The notes under the pieces: model-generated
Databases searched by the model: none
What the model saw: the letters and a program-made list of their open reading frames with translations, nothing else
Told to the model about the DNA's origin: nothing
Shown: in pieces, positions 1 to 5,126 of the stretch
Layout: every line of letters starts with the position of its first letter
Numbering within the stretch: the first letter of the stretch is position 1
NCBI GenBank assembly: GCA_045644545.1
Contig: JAZRHC010000024.1
Coordinates: 1 to 5,203, forward strand
DNA: 5,203 nt
Direction of reading: 5' to 3'
Source of the DNA: Scatosoma sp045644545
GTDB taxonomy: Bacteria; Bacillota; Clostridia; Christensenellales; Borkfalkiaceae
Position numbers and translations under genes: made by a program

Positions 1-1
1 G

Positions 2-205
2 GAAAGCAAGTGCGATATCGCTACCCTGCAAGGCAGCGTTGCCATTGTCATCGGCAGCGAAGGGGGCTTTTCCCGTGAAGAAGCAGTGCTGGCAAACGAT
101 AAGGGGTTTGCATCCGTAACGCTCGGCAAACGCATTTTGCGTGCTGAAACGGCGGCGGGTGCTTTGTCCAGCGTGGTAATGTTCTCGTTGGGAGAATTGC
201 GATGA
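2..205 (+). CDS. rsmE: 16S rRNA (uracil1498-N3)-methyltransferase RsmE, C-terminal 67 residues (5' end outside window)
   Basis: RsmE is a SPOUT-class enzyme that methylates N3 of U1498 in 16S rRNA using S-adenosylmethionine, in the cytoplasm. The reading frame is open from the window edge to TGA at 203-205. Its translation carries two hallmark SPOUT trefoil-knot motifs: IGSEGGFSREE near the start, where most family members have IGPEGGFS (so Pro is replaced by Ser), and LGKRILRAETAA about 20 residues further on. The protein then ends with a short helix, as expected for the family C-terminus. The stop codon overlaps the ATG of mtaB in an ATGA arrangement, which implies translational coupling. 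Only the N-terminal PUA-like domain and the first part of the knot domain are missing, and that is because of the window boundary. The family call is firm; the rest of the gene cannot be judged. Confidence 0.87.
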   Translation, partial: ESKCDIATLQGSVAIVIGSEGGFSREEAVLANDKGFASVTLGKRILRAETAAGALSSVVMFSLGELR

Positions 206-1464
206 GAGCGGTCGTTTATACCCTTGGTTGTAAAGTCAACGATGTGGAGAGCGGTTCGATTATCCGCGGTTTGGAAACGCTGGGGTATGAGGTGTTCCGT
301 GATTTGGTCGAGGCAGATTTATACGTAATCAATACCTGCGCGGTAACGGCGGAGGCAGAACGGAAAAGCCGCCAAACGGTCGGCAAGGCGTTGAAGCAGA
401 ATCCCCAAGCGAAGGTGCTCGTGTGCGGGTGCGCTTCCGAAAAATCGCCGAAGGCGTTTTTTGAAAAGGACGAACGGGTGATCGCCGTGATCGGAGCGCA
501 AAAGAAAAACCGCGTTCTGGAAATCGCGGCGGCGGGCTTCGACGAGGCGCTTTGCGGAATGCGCGTTGCGGAAAGCGACGGGACGTACGAAGAAATGCCC
601 GTGCCCGAGTGCTTGAAAACGCGGAATTTCGTGAAGATACAGGACGGTTGCAATCGGTTTTGCTCGTATTGCGTAATTCCCTATCTTCGCGGTCGGTCGC
701 GCTCGCGAGCCCTTGAAAGCGCGACGAAGGAGATTTTGGAAAGCAACGCGCAAGAAACTGTGGTGACGGGGATCGATATTTCCGATTATAAGGACGGGGA
801 ACGCGATCTCGCCGATCTGCTTTACGCCGTGAAGGAAGCCGAAACGCGGATTCGGCTGGGGTCGATAGAAGTGGGGCTGATTACCGAACGGTTTTTAAAG
901 GCTTGCCAAGCGGTGAAAAATTTCGCTCCGCAGTTTCATTTATCCTTGCAAAGCGGGTCGGATAAAGTGTTGCGGTCTATGAATCGGCGGTATACGCGGG
1001 GGGAATACCTCGAAAAGTGCCGTATGATCTACGCGGCGTTCCCGTTTGCCGCGATCACGACGGATATTATCGTCGGATTCCCGACGGAAACGGAAGAGGA
1101 TTTTTCGGATTCGCTTGCCATCGTGGAAGAAGCGGGTTTTGCGCAGATACACGCCTTTCCCTATTCCCCGCGCGAGGGCACGAATTCGTATAAAAAATAT
1201 AAAGAATTGCCGTTTTCCGTGAAAAAGGAGAGGCTGGACAGGCTGCTTTTAAAGGGCGCGGAGCAAAAAGAACGGTATATGAAAAAGTTTTTGGGTCGGG
1301 CGTTGGAGATCGTGCCCGAAAATTGCTTCGACGGCGTGACGGAAGGGTATTCGGAAAATTATATCCGCGTGTACGTAGAGGGGGATTTGGAAAAACGCCC
1401 CACCCGTGTACGCGTTGAAAGGCTGTTTAAAGACGGCGTGTTCGCCGTTTTGGATAAAGAATAA
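202..1464 (+). CDS. mtaB: tRNA (t6A37) C2-methylthiotransferase MtaB
   Basis: MtaB is a radical-SAM methylthiotransferase that converts N6-threonylcarbamoyladenosine at tRNA position 37 to its 2-methylthio form, using two [4Fe-4S] clusters. Three domains are visible in the 420 residues. The N-terminal MTTase domain has the cluster-ligand pattern Cys10 (TLGCKVN), Cys46 (NTCAVT) and Cys77 (CGCASE). The radical SAM domain carries the CxxxCxxC motif at Cys150, Cys154 and Cys157 (QDGCNRFCSYC), and TDIIVGFPTE at 287-296. A short TRAM-like tail runs from about 365 to 420. The LGCKVN and CAVT motifs are those of MtaB rather than of MiaB or RimO. Length is slightly under the roughly 450 residues of B. 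subtilis MtaB. The ATG overlaps the rsmE stop codon, with GGGAG at 190-194 seven bases upstream, so this start is well supported. It is probably co-transcribed with rsmE and the HIT gene 14 bases downstream. Confidence 0.95.
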   Translation: MRAVVYTLGCKVNDVESGSIIRGLETLGYEVFRDLVEADLYVINTCAVTAEAERKSRQTVGKALKQNPQAKVLVCGCASEKSPKAFFEKDERVIAVIGAQKKNRVLEIAAAGFDEALCGMRVAESDGTYEEMPVPECLKTRNFVKIQDGCNRFCSYCVIPYLRGRSRSRALESATKEILESNAQETVVTGIDISDYKDGERDLADLLYAVKEAETRIRLGSIEVGLITERFLKACQAVKNFAPQFHLSLQSGSDKVLRSMNRRYTRGEYLEKCRMIYAAFPFAAITTDIIVGFPTETEEDFSDSLAIVEEAGFAQIHAFPYSPREGTNSYKKYKELPFSVKKERLDRLLLKGAEQKERYMKKFLGRALEIVPENCFDGVTEGYSENYIRVYVEGDLEKRPTRVRVERLFKDGVFAVLDKE

Positions 1465-1478
1465 AAGGAGAAACGAAA

Positions 1479-1814
1479 ATGGAAAACTGTATTTTTTGCA
1501 AGATCGTAGCGGGAGAAATCCCCTCGCCGAGGGTTTACGAGGACGAAAAAATGATCGTGATCAACGATATCGAGCCCAAGGCAAAAAAACATTATTTGTG
1601 TATTCCGAAGTTGCATTTTGCGCGGCTTAACGAGATGGACGGCGAAAAGGCGGAAACGCTGAAATATTGCTTTGAAAAGATCGCCGAGCTCGAAGAAACG
1701 CTCGGGCTTTCAAAGGGCTATCGCGTGATGATCAATCAAGGCGAAAACGGCGGGCAGACGGTGGAGCATTTGCATATTCATTTGCTTGGCGGCGAAAAAC
1801 TTCAAGATTTTTAA
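1479..1814 (+). CDS. hinT: HIT-family nucleotide phosphoramidase/hydrolase (HinT-like)
   Basis: Histidine-triad proteins of the HinT branch hydrolyse adenosine phosphoramidates and acyl-adenylates as cytoplasmic homodimers. The 111-residue product has the full family signature. An N-terminal CxxC pair (Cys4, Cys7 in CIFCKIVAGEIP) is typical of the zinc-carrying bacterial members. In the middle lie a DIEPKAKKH segment and an IPKLH strand. At the C-terminus are GQTVEHLHIHLLGG and the HxHxH triad at His97, His99 and His101, with the middle histidine expected to be the nucleophile. Length is normal for HinT. The start is set by AAGGAG at 1465-1470, eight bases before the ATG. mtaB ends only 14 bases upstream, so the two genes are almost certainly one transcript, an arrangement I recall from other Firmicutes. 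The intrinsic terminator at 1850-1883 closes the operon. Confidence 0.95.
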   Translation: MENCIFCKIVAGEIPSPRVYEDEKMIVINDIEPKAKKHYLCIPKLHFARLNEMDGEKAETLKYCFEKIAELEETLGLSKGYRVMINQGENGGQTVEHLHIHLLGGEKLQDF

Positions 1815-1849
1815 AAATTTTTCGTTTAAAGAATAAAAAATCGGGCAAT

Positions 1850-1883
1850 AATCCCTTTCGCGAGATCGCGGGAGGGATTTTTT
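1850..1883 (+). terminator. Strong intrinsic terminator of the rsmE-mtaB-HIT operon, overlapping the next gene's SD
   Basis: Positions 1850-1862 pair with 1867-1879 over 13 uninterrupted base pairs (two of them G-U) around an AGAT loop, and a T-run at 1878-1883 follows directly. This is a textbook Rho-independent terminator 36 bases after the HIT stop codon. Unusually, its 3' arm contains GGGAGGG (1870-1876), the only Shine-Dalgarno candidate for the ATG at 1884, which begins immediately after the T-run. The hairpin therefore both ends transcription and would hide that ribosome site in any read-through RNA. Confidence 0.9.
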
Positions 1884-2342
1884 ATGCGATATAAATTGCT
1901 TCGGGCGGTCGGGCTGTTTTTTGCGCTTTTGGTATTATCGTGCGCGTTCACGGCTACGGCGGCGGCTCATTCGGTGAAATTGAAATTTTCCTGCCCTGCC
2001 TTGGGCGAAGGGAAACGGACGTATTATTTGTATTCCGCGTCCTCGCAGGCGGAGATCAGAGAAACGGTCGCGCTCGGGGAGCTTGCGTTCGTCGAGGGCG
2101 AGAGCGTGGAGTATTCCATTCTCGCGGAAGCGGACGAGGAACAGATCGCGCGGGAGCTTTTGAAAGAGCTGGGCGGCGAGTTGCTGTTCACGGAAGAAGC
2201 GTGCGGCGCGACTTCCTACTACGCCTACGCGCCCGAATTATACGAAGGGATCAAGGTCAAGGGGGTTAGGGTAAATTTACAAATCGCGGTGAAAAAGGGC
2301 GGGGTTGCCGTGGGGAGTCCTATGATCTTCGGAGGGTATTGA
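1884..2342 (+). CDS. Small secreted protein, tentatively YwmB-like (DUF1779)
   Basis: The 152-residue product starts with a clear Sec signal peptide. Basic residues (RYK, R7) are followed by a hydrophobic core at about 8-25 and an AxA-type cleavage site near Ala28. Cys20 within the core is a poor lipobox (VLSC), so secretion looks more likely than lipid anchoring. The mature part has two cysteines (37 and 107) that could form a disulfide, an acidic helix around DEEQIARELLKELGGE, and a C-terminal strand region ending in VNLQIAVKKGG and VGSPMIFGGY. This C-terminal pattern (a VN-Q-A strand, then a G-P-I strand near the end) resembles the YwmB family, whose function is unclear. The match is from memory and weak on its own. 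It is strengthened by spoIIQ being the next gene, since ywmB lies close to spoIIQ in B. subtilis. The start is fixed by the signal peptide and by GGGAGGG at 1870-1876. No plus-strand terminator separates it from spoIIQ. Confidence 0.6.
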   Translation: MRYKLLRAVGLFFALLVLSCAFTATAAAHSVKLKFSCPALGEGKRTYYLYSASSQAEIRETVALGELAFVEGESVEYSILAEADEEQIARELLKELGGELLFTEEACGATSYYAYAPELYEGIKVKGVRVNLQIAVKKGGVAVGSPMIFGGY

Positions 2343-2363
2343 AAGAGGTGAAATTTAAAAATT

Positions 2364-2389
2364 AAAAAATTCGGCGTATAAAAGCCGAA
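2364..2389 (-). terminator. Possible minus-strand intrinsic terminator between the ywmB-like gene and spoIIQ
   Basis: TTCGGC (2370-2375) and GCCGAA (2384-2389) form a 6-bp stem with an 8-base loop. Read on the minus strand the stem runs straight into six T (complement of 2364-2369), followed by more A/T. On the plus strand nothing U-rich follows, so it would act only on antisense transcripts. No minus-strand gene is seen to its right, so the role is uncertain. The loop contains the GTATA that I read as the -35 element of spoIIQ. Confidence 0.35.
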
Positions 2390-2405
2390 AGGGGTGGAAA
2401 TAATC
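2376..2405 (+). promoter_or_regulatory. Sigma-F-type promoter for spoIIQ
   Basis: GTATA at 2376-2380 is followed after 15 bases by GGAAATAATC at 2396-2405. This fits the forespore sigma-F pattern known from B. subtilis (a GYATA-like -35 and a GGnnAnAnT -10, about 15-16 bases apart), with only the last -10 base off. The predicted start near 2411-2412 leaves a short leader before the GGAGG at 2424-2428 and the ATG at 2435. spoIIQ is a classical sigma-F target, so the match is biologically expected. No housekeeping promoter of comparable quality is visible here. Confidence 0.6.
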
Positions 2406-2434
2406 TACATACAATACATTTTCGGAGGCTAAAA

Positions 2435-3145
2435 ATGAGAAAAGAAAACGAGAACGAAAACGGAAAAAACAAAAAGCATTGGCGGGAGTCCGTGAAGGAT
2501 AAGAAATTTTATCTGTATACGGTGATCGGTTGTGCGGTCGCGCTCCTCTCGCTTGTGATCGTGGCGGTTACGATGTCGATCGTCGGCGAGGACAAGCCGT
2601 CGGTCAATACGGGCACGAACGTGGAACAACCCGACGACCCCAACGACTCTACGGGAGGCGAAACGCCCGACGACGGCACGGGTACCGGCGGCACGACGGG
2701 GGGCGACGATCAGCCTGTGGACGGACAGCCCGACGATATGATTTTGCCCGTAGAAGGGGTTGCCGTTTCGACGGAGTACGAGTTCTATTATAACCAGACC
2801 TTGAACCGTTATTATTTGCACGAGGGGCTTGATTTCGCCACGGAAGCTGGCGCGGAAGTCGTGGCGGTGCAAGGCGGCGTGATCGAGAGCATTTATACCG
2901 ACGAGCTGTTGACTGGTACGGAAATTATCGTTGACCACGGCGAGGGGTTAAAGAGCGTATATCGGTTCGTGAACGCGGCGGAGGGCTTGGAAGTTGGGGC
3001 TTCGGTCGAGCGCGGACAAGTGATCGCGACGGTTGCGGAAGCGGTCGGCGACGAGTATAAGGACGGCGCGCACCTGCATTTCGAGGTGTTGAAGGACAAC
3101 AAAAACGTCGATCCTACCACGTATTTGACCTTGGAAGAAAAATAA
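2435..3145 (+). CDS. spoIIQ: SpoIIQ, forespore M23/LytM-domain protein of the engulfment channel
   Basis: SpoIIQ sits in the forespore membrane and binds mother-cell SpoIIIAH across the intermembrane space. The pair supports engulfment and the feeding-tube channel. The 236-residue product has a charged cytoplasmic N-terminus (1-24), one membrane segment (about 25-50), a low-complexity Asp/Gly/Thr/Pro linker (about 54-102) and an extracytoplasmic M23 domain (about 104-233). The zinc motifs are complete: HxxxD at His129-Asp133 (LHEGLDFA) and HxH at His213-His215 (HLHFEV). As in other SpoIIQ proteins, the usual YxHL histidine of active LytM enzymes is absent; the site reads YRFV (176-179). B. 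subtilis SpoIIQ has lost the first zinc histidine, while clostridial forms such as that of C. difficile keep it, so this is the clostridial type. Similar phrases (YNQT then HEGLDFA; HGEGLKSVY) align by eye with B. subtilis SpoIIQ. GGAGG at 2424-2428 fixes the start. A generic M23 membrane peptidase is the alternative. Confidence 0.8.
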   Translation: MRKENENENGKNKKHWRESVKDKKFYLYTVIGCAVALLSLVIVAVTMSIVGEDKPSVNTGTNVEQPDDPNDSTGGETPDDGTGTGGTTGGDDQPVDGQPDDMILPVEGVAVSTEYEFYYNQTLNRYYLHEGLDFATEAGAEVVAVQGGVIESIYTDELLTGTEIIVDHGEGLKSVYRFVNAAEGLEVGASVERGQVIATVAEAVGDEYKDGAHLHFEVLKDNKNVDPTTYLTLEEK

Positions 3146-3147
3146 GA

Positions 3148-3175
3148 AAAAGGGAAGCCTGCGGGCTTCCTTTTT
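3148..3175 (+). terminator. Intrinsic terminator after spoIIQ
   Basis: The core stem GGAAGCC (3153-3159) pairs with GGCTTCC (3164-3170) around a TGCG loop. It extends outward through a G-T wobble and A-T pairs to 3148/3175. Five T follow the GC core at 3171-3175, and the A-run on the left makes it potentially bidirectional. It begins three bases after the spoIIQ stop codon and isolates spoIIQ from the repeat region and the peptidase gene. Confidence 0.9.
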
Positions 3176-3186
3176 CCAATGTAGAA

Positions 3187-3320
3187 AGCAGAATGCAGAA
3201 TGCAGAGTGCAGAGTGCAGAGTGCAGAATGGCGGTAGGGAATAATGCGGAATGCAGAGTGCAGAGTGCAGAATGATGGTAGGGAATAATGCAGAGTGCAG
3301 AGTGCGGAATGCAGAATGAC
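3187..3320 (+). repeat. Heptamer tandem array (TGCAGAG/TGCAGAA) with a 44-bp higher-order period
   Basis: Fourteen 7-bp units of the form TGCRGAR are visible: six at 3187-3228 (the first begins with A instead of T), four at 3245-3272 and four at 3289-3316. The blocks are separated by a conserved spacer made of TG plus two variable bases and GGTAGGGAATAA (3229-3244, 3273-3288). A degenerate third spacer (TGAC, then GGT and a G-run) begins at 3317. GGT recurs at 3233, 3277 and 3321, an exact 44-bp spacing, so the array is a repeat of repeats. The plus strand is strongly purine-rich. The array lies in the 262-base gap between spoIIQ and the peptidase gene, after the spoIIQ terminator and before the predicted peptidase promoter. 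The units are directly adjacent, unlike a CRISPR array, and there are no transposase or terminal inverted repeats. Reading the minus strand as protein gives only periodic LHSAL-type peptides. Its function is unknown; a dispersed or replication-slippage repeat family is most likely. Confidence 0.92.
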
Positions 3321-3342
3321 GGTGGGGGGGGGGTAAAAAAAG

Positions 3343-3371
3343 GCATAAACGCGGGACGAGCCGCATACAAT
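3343..3371 (+). promoter_or_regulatory. Sigma-E-type promoter for the M1 peptidase gene
   Basis: GCATAAA (3343-3349) is followed after 14 bases by CATACAAT (3364-3371). The -10 matches the mother-cell sigma-E consensus (CATACAnT) fully. The -35 keeps the ATA core but has AA where the consensus has TT, and the spacing fits the 14-15 bases of B. subtilis sigma-E promoters. The start would fall near 3377, about 30 bases before the ATG at 3408. TACAAT could also serve as a housekeeping -10, but no TTGACA-like element lies 16-18 bases upstream. Confidence 0.5.
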
Positions 3372-3407
3372 ATTCTGCCGAAGAATTACGGCGGAGGATT
3401 TTAAAGT

Positions 3408-4862
3408 ATGAAAAAATGGCTGTGCCTAGTGTTGGCGTTGATTTGCGGGGCGGCGTGTTTGCCGTTTGCTTCCGCGTGCCAAAAAGAGAAAAAGATCGCG
3501 GCGAACTACGAGATCGTGGCGGAGTATTCCCCCGAGCTTTCCACCGTCGCGGGGACGGTGAAAATAGAATTTACCAACCCCACCGAGCGCGCGCTCGAAA
3601 CGCTCAAATTTAATCTGTATCCCAACGCGTATCGCGAAAACGCGCTGTATAAAGCGGTGTCGTCCTCGTATCAGAAAGCGGCGTATTATAACGGCAAAAG
3701 CTACGGGAGCATTGCCGTGCTGTCGGTGAGCGGGGCGAAGAGTTGGAGCGTCGGCGGCGAGGATAAAAATATCTTGCTCGTGGAGCTGGAAACGGCGCTC
3801 TATCCCGACGAAAAGACGGTCGTGGATATCGGGTTTTTGACGAAGCTCGCTTCCGTCAATCACCGCACGGGCGTGACGAAAAACGGAGTTAATCTGGGGA
3901 ATTTCTTCCCGATCCTTTGCGGGCTGAAAGACGGCGCGTTTTACGAAAGCGTGTATTATTCGGACGGCGATCCTTTTTATTCGGACTGCGCGAACTACGA
4001 AATGAGCTTCGTTTTGCCCAAGGATTACGCGCTCGCTTCGACGGGGAGGGTGAAGGCGGAAAAGAGCCTTGAAAGCAAAAAGGAGTATACCGTGTGCGCG
4101 ACGAACGTGCGGGACTTTGCCGTTTTCGCGAGCGAGAAGTACGACGTTTTGGAAAAGAAGATCGGCGGCGTGAAGGTGAAATATTATTATTATTCGGACG
4201 ATAAAGCAGAGGCGCATTTTGAAACGGTTGGCAAGGCGTTTAAGTATTTTTCGGAAAGCTTTGGGGAATATCCGTATTCGGAATACACCGTCGCGCAGGC
4301 GGATTTTTGCTACGGGGGAATGGAATATCCCGCGATCACGATCGTCAATCCGTTTTTAACCGAAAAGGAGTATACGCACACGCTCGTGCACGAAACGGCG
4401 CATCAATGGTGGTACGCGGCGGTGGGGAGCGATCAAACGCTGAACGCTTGGCAGGACGAGGGGCTTGCGGAGTATTCGGCGAAGCTGTTTTTCGACGCGC
4501 ACGGGGAACACGGCGTTTCGGGAAAGGCGCTCGTGGACGATTCGCTTGCGGCGGTGCGGGAATATTATCGGACGTACGGGAGCGTGTTCGGAGAGGCGGA
4601 TACCCGAATGACCAGAAATTTGTCGGAGTATTTGAGCGAATACGAATACCGTTCGATTGCGTACGATAAGGGTATGGTTTTGTTCGATACCTTGCGGCAG
4701 AGCGTGGGGAAAAAGAAGTTTTCGGCGGCGCTCAAACGGTATTATAAGGATAATAAATTCAAGATCGCGACCCCTGCGAATTTGGTTGCGGCGTTCGAGC
4801 GCGCGGGCGTGGACGTGGCGGGGCTCGTGGAAAGCTTTACGAGCGGAAAAGGGATCGTGTAG
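3408..4862 (+). CDS. M1-family zinc metallopeptidase (aminopeptidase-type), probable lipoprotein
   Basis: M1 peptidases remove N-terminal residues from peptides with a single catalytic zinc. The 484-residue product has the full M1 core. The exopeptidase motif is GGMEYP at 303-308, with Tyr where classical GAMEN has Asn. The zinc motif HExxH is at His328-Glu329-His332 (HETAHQWW), and Glu351 lies exactly 18 residues later (DEGLAEY). The likely transition-state tyrosine is Tyr419 in AYDKG. The preceding 300 residues fit the M1 N-terminal beta domain. A signal peptide (1-23) ends in ASAC, so Cys24 could be lipidated and the enzyme would sit outside the membrane; Ala at -3 makes this lipobox suboptimal. 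The long C-terminal helical domain of PepN-type enzymes is absent, and the protein ends about 65 residues after Tyr419. GGAGG at 3393-3397 supports the start. Terminators and the repeat array isolate it from spoIIQ, so it is probably monocistronic. Substrate unknown. Confidence 0.88.
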   Translation: MKKWLCLVLALICGAACLPFASACQKEKKIAANYEIVAEYSPELSTVAGTVKIEFTNPTERALETLKFNLYPNAYRENALYKAVSSSYQKAAYYNGKSYGSIAVLSVSGAKSWSVGGEDKNILLVELETALYPDEKTVVDIGFLTKLASVNHRTGVTKNGVNLGNFFPILCGLKDGAFYESVYYSDGDPFYSDCANYEMSFVLPKDYALASTGRVKAEKSLESKKEYTVCATNVRDFAVFASEKYDVLEKKIGGVKVKYYYYSDDKAEAHFETVGKAFKYFSESFGEYPYSEYTVAQADFCYGGMEYPAITIVNPFLTEKEYTHTLVHETAHQWWYAAVGSDQTLNAWQDEGLAEYSAKLFFDAHGEHGVSGKALVDDSLAAVREYYRTYGSVFGEADTRMTRNLSEYLSEYEYRSIAYDKGMVLFDTLRQSVGKKKFSAALKRYYKDNKFKIATPANLVAAFERAGVDVAGLVESFTSGKGIV

Positions 4863-4887
4863 AGGGCGATAGACTTTCGAAAAATTT

Positions 4888-4939
4888 TCAAAAATTTTTG
4901 CGTAAAACGCTTGCTAAAAAATTTTTTTGGGTGTATAAT
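4888..4939 (+). promoter_or_regulatory. Strong housekeeping (sigma-A) promoter with UP-element-like upstream block
   Basis: TTGCTA (4911-4916) and a perfect TATAAT (4934-4939) are separated by the ideal 17 bases, predicting a start near 4946. Just upstream, AAAAATTTTT (4890-4899) and AAAA (4904-4907) reproduce the A-tract/T-tract/AAA layout of an UP element at almost the canonical distance from the -35. A further A/T run (4880-4888) precedes it. No coding gene with a good start lies within the next 60 bases, so the promoter is best read as driving the structured RNA at 4946-5159. It is by far the best vegetative promoter in the window. Confidence 0.85.
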
Positions 4940-5014
4940 AAAGAAGTAGTGCGGTCGAGCCGAGTTTCGGCTTGAAATTTACTCCGCGCGGCGTTAGTGT
5001 TTTTAGGAGCGATT

Positions 5015-5089
5015 ATGGACGCTGTTCCAAACCGAAGTTGCTTGAAAATTAAAGAAATTCTGCCGCGCCAGGGTGGTTTCGTGCCCTAA
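5015..5089 (+). CDS. Candidate 24-residue small protein or leader peptide inside the structured RNA
   Basis: ATG at 5015 is preceded by AGGAG (5005-5009) with a 5-base gap, a better ribosome site than chance usually gives. Twenty-four sense codons follow before TAA at 5087-5089. The peptide begins MDAVPNRSCLKIKEILP and ends RQGGFVP, is mildly basic with one cysteine, and has no signal peptide, membrane segment or run of a single amino acid as in classical attenuator peptides. The Shine-Dalgarno site and ATG lie within the AGCG/CGCT hairpin, and AGGAG could also pair with CTCC at 4982-4985, so translation may depend on RNA folding. Its last codons cover two of the RNA helices, which argues that either structure or translation dominates. 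It may be fortuitous. No homologue is known to me. Confidence 0.3.
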   Translation: MDAVPNRSCLKIKEILPRQGGFVP

Positions 5090-5126
5090 GGCTTCGGCGT
5101 GCTTGCACGCTTGGATTCAAGTACGT

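Noticed and set aside
1406..1630. Plus-strand ORF bridging mtaB and the HIT gene in another frame
   Set aside because: It overlaps two well-identified genes, and its product has no recognisable features.
2408..2415. CATACAAT as a sigma-E -10 in front of spoIIQ
   Set aside because: The octamer is perfect, but no ATA-containing -35 lies 14-18 bases upstream. The nearby GTATA is 27 bases away and fits the sigma-F reading instead.
3187..3320. CRISPR-like array
   Set aside because: Units of 7 bp are contiguous, the spacers are nearly identical rather than unique, and no cas genes are present.
2893..3370. Two overlapping minus-strand ORFs rich in LHSALC-type peptides
   Set aside because: They run through the heptamer array and into the spoIIQ coding strand. 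Their repeats are just the 7-bp DNA repeat translated, and they lack good ribosome sites.
3426..4217. Long minus-strand ORF (263 codons) opposite the peptidase gene
   Set aside because: It is a shadow of the GC-rich peptidase frame. The plus-strand product has clear M1 motifs, while this one has no recognisable domain and no ribosome site.
4878..4902. Terminator directly after the peptidase gene
   Set aside because: The A/T-rich inverted repeat forms only a weak stem and is not followed by a T-run. It is better explained as the UP-element region of the next promoter.
5061..5090. T-box sequence (AGGGTGG similarity)
   Set aside because: AGGGTGGTTTCGTG only partly matches the T-box AGGGTGGNACCGCG. 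The hairpin is too short for an antiterminator with its 7-base bulge, and stem I motifs are missing upstream.
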